DNA of 10,933 bases from JBDTCO01 sp039923495 (lineage in GTDB: Bacteria; Myxococcota_A; Polyangia; Palsa-1104): NCBI GenBank assembly GCA_039923495.1, contig JBDTCO010000035.1:1-10933 (forward strand), read 5' to 3'. Shown here one piece after another: positions 1 through 5,440 of the stretch (positions are counted from its first letter, which is position 1; the number at the start of each line of letters is the position of its first letter). The position numbers were made by a program, and so were the translations under genes. The notes under the pieces are model-generated. The model was given only the letters and a program-made list of their open reading frames with translations, had not been told where the DNA came from and searched no databases.

Positions 1-387
1 GGCCCCGTGGAGCTGCGCGTGACCGGCCGCTACTACACGCAGAAGGGCGCGAGCTTCTACACCCAGATCGGCGGCACGCCCGACTACGAGGGCAACGCCG
101 CGCGCGGGTTGCCCTGCACCGGCTGTCGCTCGTCCGCGTCGCATGGCGCGACGCGCCTCTACTACACCGCCGATCCGAAGCTCAGCCCGTTCTCCGCCGT
201 GTTCCTCGAGTTCCGCGTGCTGCTCAAGCTCGAGCCCATCTTCCGCCGCGTGCACCACGCGCTCCCGCGCTGGCTCTCCGAGGGGCTCGTCGAGGTCACG
301 TACGGCCACTACTTCAACGATCGTCTCCCGCAGAAGACGTTCGGCGACGCGAACCTCGCATCGCTATCGCTGACCCTGCCGCTGTGA
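1..387 (+). CDS. C-terminal part of a probable outer-membrane beta-barrel protein (DUF3570-like)
   Basis: The reading frame is open from the first base to a TGA at 385-387, so the gene starts upstream and only about 128 codons are seen. The protein has short segments that alternate aromatic or hydrophobic with polar residues (RYYTQKGASFYTQ near the start, LYYTADPKLSPF and FLEFRVLLKLE in the middle, LVEVTYGHYFND later), separated by turn-rich loops. It ends in a strand-like LASLSLTLPL. This is what the last strands of a membrane barrel look like, and the RYYTQ..FY and YYTADPKLS pieces recall DUF3570 proteins from memory. One loop contains a CTGC cysteine pair. No signal peptide can be judged because the N-terminus is missing. 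The next gene starts 4 nt downstream. The family assignment is uncertain; the coding call is firmer. Confidence 0.5.
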   Translation, partial: GPVELRVTGRYYTQKGASFYTQIGGTPDYEGNAARGLPCTGCRSSASHGATRLYYTADPKLSPFSAVFLEFRVLLKLEPIFRRVHHALPRWLSEGLVEVTYGHYFNDRLPQKTFGDANLASLSLTLPL

Positions 388-391
388 CGCC

Positions 392-1108
392 ATGAAGCCG
401 CGCGGCTACCTCGTCCTCGACATCGAGACCGTCCCCGACCACGACCTCTACACCGCGCCCGACGTCGCCGCAGGCCAGGAACGACCGTTTCCACCGCTGT
501 GGGCGCACCGACCGATCGTCATCGGCGTGCTCTGGCTCGACGAGCGCTACGCCTTCAAGCGCATCGGGGTGCTCGGCGAGGACAAGGACGAGCACACGAT
601 GCTCTCCGATCTGGCGCGCTTCTCCGACGAGCACCGACCGCACCTCGTCACGTACAACGGGCGCGGCTTCGATCTGCCGGTGCTCCAGCTCCGCGCGCTG
701 CGCCATGGCGTGCCCATGCGCTTCGCCTTCGAGCGCAACTTCCGCTACCGCTTCACCGACGAGGGGCACATGGACCTCTTCGACTTCCTGTCCGATCACG
801 GTGCGGCCAAGGTGGGCTCGCTCGATGCGCTCGCGCACCTCGTCGGGCTGCCCGGCAAGGTCGGCGTCGATGGGAGCCAGGTCGAGGGGCTCTACAACGC
901 GGGGCAGCTCGCGCTCATCAAGAACTACTGCCTCTCCGACGTCACGCAGACCGCGTTCCTCTTGCTCCGCTATCGCCTCGTGCAGGGCGTCATCGATCTC
1001 GCGACGTACCGCGCGGCTGCGAGCGCGCTCGTCGAGGCGCTGGCCGCCGACCCGCGGGTCGAGCCGGTGGTAGCACGCATCGATCGACCGCGGCTGCTGC
1101 TCGAGTAA
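392..1108 (+). CDS. Predicted 3'-5' exonuclease, PolB-like DEDDy family
   Basis: A 238-residue protein that looks like a stand-alone 3'-5' exonuclease related to the proofreading domain of family B DNA polymerases (PF10108-type). All three exonuclease motifs are visible: Exo I as DIET at residues 10-13, Exo II as TYNGRGFDLP with N89 and D94, and Exo III as Y179-x3-D183. The tyrosine in Exo III makes it DEDDy type. An HMDLFD stretch at 126-131 also fits the family. It should remove nucleotides from DNA 3' ends using two metal ions in the cytoplasm; the exact substrate is unknown. The ATG at 392 lies 4 nt after the preceding stop and just before the conserved strand leading to Exo I. No good SD is seen, so it may depend on coupling to the upstream gene. 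It sits 3 nt before a DNA glycosylase gene. Confidence 0.9.
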   Translation: MKPRGYLVLDIETVPDHDLYTAPDVAAGQERPFPPLWAHRPIVIGVLWLDERYAFKRIGVLGEDKDEHTMLSDLARFSDEHRPHLVTYNGRGFDLPVLQLRALRHGVPMRFAFERNFRYRFTDEGHMDLFDFLSDHGAAKVGSLDALAHLVGLPGKVGVDGSQVEGLYNAGQLALIKNYCLSDVTQTAFLLLRYRLVQGVIDLATYRAAASALVEALAADPRVEPVVARIDRPRLLLE

Positions 1109-1111
1109 GAC

Positions 1112-1657
1112 ATGCGGCTGCCCCAGAGCTTCTATGCGCGCGACGTGCGCGTCGTCGCACGAGCGCTCGTCGGCAAGCACCTGTGGCACGGCGAGCGCGG
1201 CGGTCGCATCGTCGAGACCGAGGCGTACCTCGGCGCGCACGACAGGGCGAGCCACGCGCGCTTCGGCCCCCACGGTCGCTCGAAGCCGGTCTTCGGTCCC
1301 CCCGGCGTCAGCTACGTGTTCCTCATCTACGGCATGCACGAGTGCTACAACATCGTCGCCGACCTCGACGGCAACGCGTCCGCGGTGCTGATCCGCGCGC
1401 TCGAGCCCGCAGAAGGCACGCTGCGCTGCGACGGACCAGGGCGGCTCACGAAGGCGCTCGGCATCGGCCGCCCGATGAATGGCCTGCGCGTCTTCGATCC
1501 CGCGAGCCCCATCTGGGTCGAGGATCGTGGCGAGGCGAGCCCACGCATCACGACGACGCCGCGCATCGGCGTCGACTACGCAGGCGCCTGGGCGAAGAAG
1601 CGCTACCGCTACGTCGATCGCGACTCCAGGGCGCTGTCGGTCCGTTTGCGACCATGA
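1112..1657 (+). CDS. DNA-3-methyladenine glycosylase, AAG/MPG family
   Basis: A 181-residue base-excision repair enzyme of the alkyladenine glycosylase family. It flips out and excises alkylated or deaminated purines (3-methyladenine, hypoxanthine) and leaves an abasic site. The family core is clear: VETEAYLG at 34-41 contains the general-base glutamate E37 (human E125 equivalent), with Y39 and H48 matching the base-stacking Tyr and His. IYGMHECYNIV at 72-82 supplies the intercalating tyrosine Y73 and the N80 of the pocket. ALEPAEG and DGPGRLTKALGI follow, as expected. The human second-wall tyrosine position is a Phe (F70). The length is slightly short for bacterial members (usually about 190-210), with nothing obviously missing. 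ATG at 1112 follows the exonuclease stop by 3 nt, so the two are probably one mRNA, and both act on DNA. Confidence 0.95.
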   Translation: MRLPQSFYARDVRVVARALVGKHLWHGERGGRIVETEAYLGAHDRASHARFGPHGRSKPVFGPPGVSYVFLIYGMHECYNIVADLDGNASAVLIRALEPAEGTLRCDGPGRLTKALGIGRPMNGLRVFDPASPIWVEDRGEASPRITTTPRIGVDYAGAWAKKRYRYVDRDSRALSVRLRP

Positions 1658-1668
1658 TCTCCCCGCGG

Positions 1669-1674
1669 TAGAAC
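1669..1674 (+). promoter_or_regulatory. Candidate -10 element of a leaderless promoter for the ferredoxin gene
   Basis: TAGAAC matches TATAAT at 4 of 6 positions and ends 7 nt before the GTG at 1682. A transcript starting at the usual distance would begin at or one base before the start codon. No convincing -35 is seen. The call leans on the same arrangement at 2616, 3267 and 7786. Confidence 0.3.
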
Positions 1675-1681
1675 CAGGGTC

Positions 1682-1987
1682 GTGGCGCGCGTCACCTACC
1701 TGCCGCTCGAGACCTCCGTCGAGCTCGAGCCCCACGAGTCGATCTTCGCGGCTGCGCGACGCAACAAGCTGCCCGTGTCCACAGCGTGCGCCGGCAAGGG
1801 CACGTGCGGGCTGTGCCGCGTGAAGATCGTGAGCGGCGAGGAGCACCTCGGACCCATCACGGCCGTCGAGAAGCGGCACCTCGGCAACACGTACTTTCTC
1901 ACGAAGCTGCGGCTGTCGTGTCAGCTCCACCCGGTCGGCGACGTCACCGTGGAGCTGCCGGCGATCCAGGTGAAGATGAAGCCGTAG
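1682..1987 (+). CDS. [2Fe-2S] ferredoxin, small stand-alone
   Basis: A 101-residue electron carrier with a single beta-grasp ferredoxin domain. The cluster ligands are C36, C42, C45 and C80, spaced C-x5-C-x2-C-x34-C. This spacing is closer to the adrenodoxin/NqrF-like group than to plant-type ferredoxins (C-x4-C-x2-C-x~29-C). The text CAGKGTCGLCRVKI and LRLSCQL, followed by VTVELP, is typical of the fold. No reductase, signal peptide or membrane segment is attached, so it should be a soluble cytoplasmic protein passing single electrons to an unknown partner; no obvious partner gene is nearby. The start is the GTG at 1682, 24 nt after the glycosylase stop; the first beta-strand (VTYLPL) begins at once, leaving no room for a later start. 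The upstream SD is weak. Its last 44 bp overlap the converging membrane-protein gene. Confidence 0.92.
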   Translation: MARVTYLPLETSVELEPHESIFAAARRNKLPVSTACAGKGTCGLCRVKIVSGEEHLGPITAVEKRHLGNTYFLTKLRLSCQLHPVGDVTVELPAIQVKMKP

Positions 1988-2543
1988 ACGGATCGCCGTG
2001 GAGTCGGATGACCTCCGCGCGCGCGATTGACTGGAGGTGCTTGCCGTCGCGGCACCGCGCCTCGTCGCCATCTGCCCACTCCACGAGCACGAAGCGCTCG
2101 TGGTCGTGCAGGCGGGCGCACGCGCGCTCGTCTCGCGGATAGGCGGCAAGCTCCTGCCAGTCGTAGCCCAGGTTGTCGACGCGCGGGTGGTAGCCGAGCG
2201 GATGCCACGCGACCCGTACGCCGAGGATCGTGGAGACGCCCCACGCGCCGTGTCGCGTCACGACGAGGTGCTGGCAGCCTGTGAGCACGACGAACAAGAA
2301 CGCGAGCGTCCCGCACGCGCCGAGGAGTGCCAGCAAAAGAGCGACGGACGTCGGCAGGAACACCAACAGCGGCAGGACCGGTCCCGCCATCACGAAGACT
2401 GCAGCGCTGACGACAGCGATGTGCTTCCACTCCTTGCCGAAGGACAGCTCGAAGCGATCTGCGCCGACGCGGATGCGGGCATCACGGAACGCGAGCTGAT
2501 CGCCAAGGGTGGTGACCTGCGCTGGCGTTCGAGATGCGTCCAT
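1944..2543 (-). CDS. Two-helix membrane protein of unknown function, probable TetR target
   Basis: A 199-residue protein I do not recognise. It has a short polar N-terminus with a strand-rich piece (residues 18-38), then two adjacent hydrophobic helices at about 42-63 and 66-88 forming a hairpin with a GPVLPLL break. A soluble strand-rich domain follows from about 92 onward, beginning QHLVVTRHGAWGVSTILGVRVAW. This resembles bacterial PH-like (YcxB/bPH-type) membrane proteins in layout, which is only a guess. The tail is low-complexity (STASSSPGSPAAPR). I chose the ATG at 2541-2543 over a TTG at 2577-2579, because the longer version would translate through the operator palindrome and the -35 element. 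An AAGG lies just upstream of the ATG. It is divergent from the TetR gene. Its end converges on and overlaps the ferredoxin gene by 44 bp. Confidence 0.75.
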   Translation of the reverse strand: MDASRTPAQVTTLGDQLAFRDARIRVGADRFELSFGKEWKHIAVVSAAVFVMAGPVLPLLVFLPTSVALLLALLGACGTLAFLFVVLTGCQHLVVTRHGAWGVSTILGVRVAWHPLGYHPRVDNLGYDWQELAAYPRDERACARLHDHERFVLVEWADGDEARCRDGKHLQSIARAEVIRLHGDPSTASSSPGSPAAPR

Positions 2544-2547
2544 GAAC

Positions 2548-2575
2548 CTTACATTGGTTGCCCAACCAATATAAG
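2548..2575 (+). promoter_or_regulatory. Promoter for the TetR-family gene, overlapped by the operator
   Basis: On the forward strand CTTACA (2548-2553, 4 of 6 to -35) is followed by a 16-bp spacer and TATAAG (2570-2575, 5 of 6 to -10). Transcription would start near 2582, giving a leader of about 46 nt before the ATG at 2628. The operator at 2553-2570 occupies the spacer, the usual arrangement for autorepression by a TetR protein. A second -10 candidate lies at 2616. Confidence 0.45.
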
Positions 2576-2579
2576 TCAA
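2551..2579 (-). promoter_or_regulatory. Promoter for the membrane-protein gene, overlapped by the TetR operator
   Basis: Read on the reverse strand, TTGACT (2579-2574, 5 of 6 to the -35 consensus) is followed by a 17-bp spacer and CAATGT (2556-2551). The latter keeps only the two most conserved -10 bases (second A, last T). A start at the normal distance falls one base before the ATG at 2543, so the mRNA could be leaderless. TATATT at 2573-2568 is a better -10 by itself but has no -35 at the right distance. The operator palindrome fills the spacer and touches the -10. Confidence 0.45.
2553..2570. promoter_or_regulatory. TetR-family operator, perfect 8-2-8 bp palindrome
   Basis: The sequence ATTGGTTG-CC-CAACCAAT is a perfect inverted repeat of 8 bp arms around a 2-bp centre, in a short AT-rich island within otherwise GC-rich DNA. 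It sits between a TetR-family gene and a divergent gene, and overlaps candidate promoter elements of both. Palindromes with TTGG/CCAA arms are common operators of TetR-family repressors. The inference is that the repressor at 2628-3263 binds here and represses both itself and the membrane-protein gene. Confidence 0.82.
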
Positions 2580-2615
2580 GCACTCGTCGACTGATCGGAT
2601 CGTTCATATCCCAGC

Positions 2616-2621
2616 TATGCT
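2616..2621 (+). promoter_or_regulatory. Alternative -10 element close to the TetR start codon
   Basis: TATGCT matches TATAAT at 4 of 6 positions and ends 6 nt before the ATG at 2628, so a transcript would begin at the A of the start codon. No -35 is visible at 16-18 bp. It may be a second, leaderless promoter outside the operator, or chance. Confidence 0.25.
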
Positions 2622-2627
2622 GAATTG

Positions 2628-3263
2628 ATGGGTCGTCCATCCAATCTCGAGTCGCGCCGCGCGCAGGTCGCCGATGCGCTCGTCCGCCTGCTCGCGACCG
2701 GGTCATTCGCGGAGATCTCGGTGGCCGAGTTGGCGCGCGAAGCCGGGGTCGCCCCGGGCCTCGTGCACCACTACTTCCGCGACAAGGAGGCAGTGCTGCT
2801 CGTCGCCGTCGAGCGCATGACCGTGGGACTCGAGGTGCGTCTCGTCGAACGCCTGCGCGCGGCAGGCGGGGTCGCGAAGGCGCGCGTGCATGCCTTCATC
2901 GATGCCTGGCTGTCGCCCGATGCGGGTGCCAATCCCCGCGCGGCGTTCGCGTGGGTCGCCATCGGCGACGAGGCGCGTCGTCGCCCCGATGTGCAGGCGC
3001 TGTATGTCGCCGCGTTCGAGCGCGCGATCGACCGCCTGCGGCTCGAGGTCTCGCAGTGGCTCTCACCACTCAAGCACCGACGCGCCGGCAAGATCGCGCG
3101 CGTCGTCATGATCGCCATCGAGGGCGCGCTGCGTGTCGGTGCGGCGGGTGCGCTCGAGGCCGGATCAGCGGCGCCGCTCGTGCGTGGGATCGTCGATGCG
3201 CTCGTGGCCGAGTCCGCGAATCCGACGGACCTCGAAGACGGTCCGGCACGTACGCGACGCTGA
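2628..3263 (+). CDS. TetR-family transcriptional repressor (BetI-like C-terminal domain)
   Basis: A 211-residue DNA-binding repressor. The N-terminal TetR domain (about 8-54) has a clear helix-turn-helix: ISVAELAREAGVAPGLVHHYF at 30-50, followed by RDKEAVL, the family signature after the recognition helix. The C-terminal ligand and dimer domain contains AFAWVAIGDEARRRPDVQALY and a following ERAIDRLRLEV helix, which resembles the BetI-type C-terminal domain; the ligand cannot be read from sequence. I chose ATG 2628 over the TTG directly before it (2625), because MGRPSN is a typical TetR beginning. No SD is seen. The adjacent palindrome at 2553-2570 is its likely binding site. The divergent membrane-protein gene is its most probable target; sthA, starting 15 nt after this stop, might be co-transcribed with it and so share the control. 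Confidence 0.95.
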   Translation: MGRPSNLESRRAQVADALVRLLATGSFAEISVAELAREAGVAPGLVHHYFRDKEAVLLVAVERMTVGLEVRLVERLRAAGGVAKARVHAFIDAWLSPDAGANPRAAFAWVAIGDEARRRPDVQALYVAAFERAIDRLRLEVSQWLSPLKHRRAGKIARVVMIAIEGALRVGAAGALEAGSAAPLVRGIVDALVAESANPTDLEDGPARTRR

Positions 3264-3266
3264 GGA

Positions 3267-3272
3267 TATAGT
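3267..3272 (+). promoter_or_regulatory. Candidate -10 element of a leaderless promoter for sthA
   Basis: TATAGT matches TATAAT at 5 of 6 positions in the 15-nt gap between the TetR stop and the sthA ATG. It ends 6 nt before the ATG at 3279, so the predicted first transcribed base is the A of the start codon. The nearest SD-like GAGG (3262-3265) is 13 nt from the ATG, too far to serve well. No clear -35 is present. Confidence 0.42.
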
Positions 3273-3278
3273 CACGCG

Positions 3279-4706
3279 ATGTACGACTACGACCTCGTCG
3301 TGATTGGCTCGGGCCCTGCCGGCGAGAAGGCGGCGACCCAGGCCGCCTACTTCGGCAAGCGCGTCGCGGTGGTCGAGCGCGACTCCCACCTCGGCGGTGC
3401 CTGCATCAACACCGGCACGCTCCCATCGAAGACCCTGCGCGAGACCGCGCTCTACCTGTCGGGCCTCCAGCAGCGCACGCTCTACGGGGTCCTGCTCGAG
3501 GTGCGGCACAACGTCTCGGTGCGCGATCTGATGTGCAGGCAGGAGCCGGTCATCGGCGGCCAGAACGACCTCATCCGCTGGAACCTCGATCGCCACCGGA
3601 TCGAGCTTCTACGTGGCGCGGGCGCCTTCATCGACGAGCACACGATCGAGATCACCACGCACTCCGGCACCGTCGATCGCGTCACCACGGACGCCGTCCT
3701 CATCGCGACGGGCACGTCACCGTTCCGTCCTTCCTTCGTGCCATGGGGCGACCCCGAGGTGGACGACTCGGACACCATCCTCAAGCTCCCCGAGGTCCCG
3801 AAGCGCCTCGTCATCCTCGGCGGCGGCGTCATCGGCTGCGAGTACGGCTCGATGTTCGCCGCGCTCGGCTGCGAGGTGACGATCGTCGAGGCTCGCGACT
3901 CGATCCTCGGCTTCCTCGACGTGGAGGTGAACAAGCTCCTGTCCGAGCAGCTCCGCGCCATCGGCATCGACCTGCAGCTCCGGCGCAAGGTCGTCGAGGT
4001 CGCTCGCAAGGACGGCGCGCTGCACTGCGTCCTCGACGACGGGCACGACCTCGAGTGCGAGCGCCTGCTCTTCGCCGGCGGCCGCGCGGGCAACACCACC
4101 GCGCTCGGCCTCGACAAGATCGGCGTCGCTGCCGACGCGCGCGGCCTGCTCAAGGTCGACGAGCACTACGCGCTCGTCGGCCCGAGCGGCGGTCGCATCT
4201 ACGCGGCCGGCGACGTCATCGGCTTCCCCGCGCTCGCGTCCGTGGCCATGGAGCAGGGCCGCGTCGCCGCGTGTCACGCGTTCGACCTCAGCTACAAGCG
4301 CAGCGTCGCCAAGATGTTCCCGTACGGCCTCTACACCATCCCCGAGGTGTCGATGGTCGGCGAGACCGAGGAGTCCGCCACGCAGAAGGGCCTGTCCTTC
4401 GAGGTCGGTCGCGCACGCTACGGCGACAACGCGCGCGGGCAGATCATCGGCGACACCACGGGGATGGTGAAGCTGCTCTTCACCATCCCCGACAGGAAGA
4501 TCATCGGCGTGCACGTCCTCGGCGAGCGCGCGACCGAGATCATCCACACCGGCATGGCAGTCATGCACTTCGGCGGCACCCTCGACGACTTCATCGACAT
4601 GGTCTTCAACTTCCCGACGCTGGGCGAGCTGTACAAGTACGCGGCCTACGACGGGCTCGGGCGCCTCGCGCACCGCTCCGCGTTCGACGCCGCACCGGCT
4701 CCCTGA
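3279..4706 (+). CDS. sthA: Soluble pyridine nucleotide transhydrogenase (Si-specific)
   Basis: A 475-residue flavoprotein of the dihydrolipoamide-dehydrogenase superfamily that moves hydride between NADPH and NAD+ in the cytoplasm. It has an N-terminal FAD Rossmann motif G10-S-G-P-A-G15, a second GGGVIG motif at 181-186 for the nicotinamide nucleotide, an IYAAGDVIG FAD motif near 310, and a C-terminal dimer domain with VHVLGERATEIIHTG. The key distinction is at the usual redox disulfide: the sequence GGACINTGTLPSK keeps C42, but the second cysteine is T47. SthA lacks this disulfide in the same way (CTHWGT in E. coli), whereas Lpd and glutathione reductase keep both cysteines. This makes SthA much more likely than a disulfide reductase. 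It is followed after 20 nt by a sugar-phosphate mutase gene and a disaccharide phosphorylase gene. Confidence 0.93.
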   Translation: MYDYDLVVIGSGPAGEKAATQAAYFGKRVAVVERDSHLGGACINTGTLPSKTLRETALYLSGLQQRTLYGVLLEVRHNVSVRDLMCRQEPVIGGQNDLIRWNLDRHRIELLRGAGAFIDEHTIEITTHSGTVDRVTTDAVLIATGTSPFRPSFVPWGDPEVDDSDTILKLPEVPKRLVILGGGVIGCEYGSMFAALGCEVTIVEARDSILGFLDVEVNKLLSEQLRAIGIDLQLRRKVVEVARKDGALHCVLDDGHDLECERLLFAGGRAGNTTALGLDKIGVAADARGLLKVDEHYALVGPSGGRIYAAGDVIGFPALASVAMEQGRVAACHAFDLSYKRSVAKMFPYGLYTIPEVSMVGETEESATQKGLSFEVGRARYGDNARGQIIGDTTGMVKLLFTIPDRKIIGVHVLGERATEIIHTGMAVMHFGGTLDDFIDMVFNFPTLGELYKYAAYDGLGRLAHRSAFDAAPAP

Positions 4707-4726
4707 CGGTCGGCATCACAGAGGGG

Positions 4727-5440
4727 ATGCCCCTTGGTCTACCCGACTCCATCCGTGCCTGCCTCTTCGATCTAGACGGCGTGCTCACCGACACCGCGTC
4801 GATTCACGAGGCGGCGTGGAAGGCGATGTTCGACGAGGTCCTCGCGCAGAAGCACCTCTCGCCGTCGTTCTCGCAGCAGGACTACAACGACTTCGTCGAC
4901 GGCAAGCCCCGCGATGCGGGCACCAGCGGCTTCCTCGACTCGCGCAAGATCAGTGCTTCTCCCGACGAGGTGGCCGCGATGGGCAAGCGCAAGAACGAGC
5001 TGTTCTTGCTGAGGCTCCATACCGATGGCGTCACGGTGTATCCCGGCTCGCTCGCGTACCTCGAGGCCGTGCGCGCCGCCGGGTTGCGCACCGCCGTCGT
5101 CTCGTCGAGCACCAACTGCAAGGAGGTCTGTGACGCGGCGAAGATCTCGCAGTACCTCGACGTGCGCGTCGACGGCGTCACGGCAAAAGCAGAGAAGCTC
5201 GCCGGCAAGCCCGCGCCGGACACCTTCCTCGATGCCGCGAACGAGCTCGGTCTCGCGGCCGCCGAGTGCGCGGTGTTCGAGGACGCGCTCGCAGGCGTCG
5301 AGGCGGGACGCGCGGGAAGGTTCGGCTTCGTCGTCGGCGTCGACCGCGTGCACCATGCCGCAGCGCTGAAGGCGCACGGCGCCACGCGCGTCGTGACGGA
5401 TCTGCAGCAGCTCCTCGAGTGCGAGGAGGACGGGACGTGA
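4727..5440 (+). CDS. Beta-phosphoglucomutase family HAD phosphatase/mutase
   Basis: A 237-residue HAD-superfamily enzyme, subfamily IA. It most likely interconverts beta-glucose 1-phosphate and glucose 6-phosphate. Motif I is FDLDGVLTDTA, with nucleophile D15 and acid/base D17. A helical cap follows with VDGKPRDAGTSGFLDSR, close to the beta-phosphoglucomutase cap signature. Motif II is VVSSST (S126-S128), motif III is GKPAPD with K161, and motif IV is FEDALAGVEAG with E185 and D186. All catalytic positions are present. ATG 4727 directly follows GAGGGG, which is too close for an ideal SD, but no other good in-frame start precedes motif I. The stop overlaps the GH65 start (GTGA), so the two proteins are probably made together; this supports the mutase role over a general phosphatase. 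Confidence 0.9.
   Translation: MPLGLPDSIRACLFDLDGVLTDTASIHEAAWKAMFDEVLAQKHLSPSFSQQDYNDFVDGKPRDAGTSGFLDSRKISASPDEVAAMGKRKNELFLLRLHTDGVTVYPGSLAYLEAVRAAGLRTAVVSSSTNCKEVCDAAKISQYLDVRVDGVTAKAEKLAGKPAPDTFLDAANELGLAAAECAVFEDALAGVEAGRAGRFGFVVGVDRVHHAAALKAHGATRVVTDLQQLLECEEDGT
5423..5430 (+). promoter_or_regulatory. Strong Shine-Dalgarno sequence fixing the GH65 start
   Basis: GAGGAGGA lies 6 nt before the GTG at 5437, within the last codons of the preceding gene. It selects this GTG as the start although the frame stays open far upstream. It contrasts with the genes at the heads of units, which have no SD. Confidence 0.7.

Noticed and set aside
314..2149. A 611-codon reverse-strand open frame
   Set aside because: It covers four well-supported forward genes and has low-complexity Arg/Ala/Asp-rich composition; it is a shadow frame.
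2544..2579. A TTG start at 2577-2579 for the membrane-protein gene
   Set aside because: It would place the TetR operator and the TTGACT element inside the coding sequence and has no SD. The ATG at 2541-2543 fits better.
3279..4706. Dihydrolipoamide dehydrogenase or mercuric/glutathione reductase
   Set aside because: The second redox cysteine is replaced by threonine (C-x4-T), which those enzymes cannot tolerate but SthA has.
3533..4726. A possible long N-terminal extension of the HAD protein
   Set aside because: The frame is open, but this part overlaps sthA and translates to Arg-rich shadow sequence. Normal HAD length and motif I position fit the ATG at 4727.
4707..4726. A terminator between sthA and the HAD gene
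   Set aside because: No hairpin followed by a T-run is present in the gap, and the same holds for the other short gaps.
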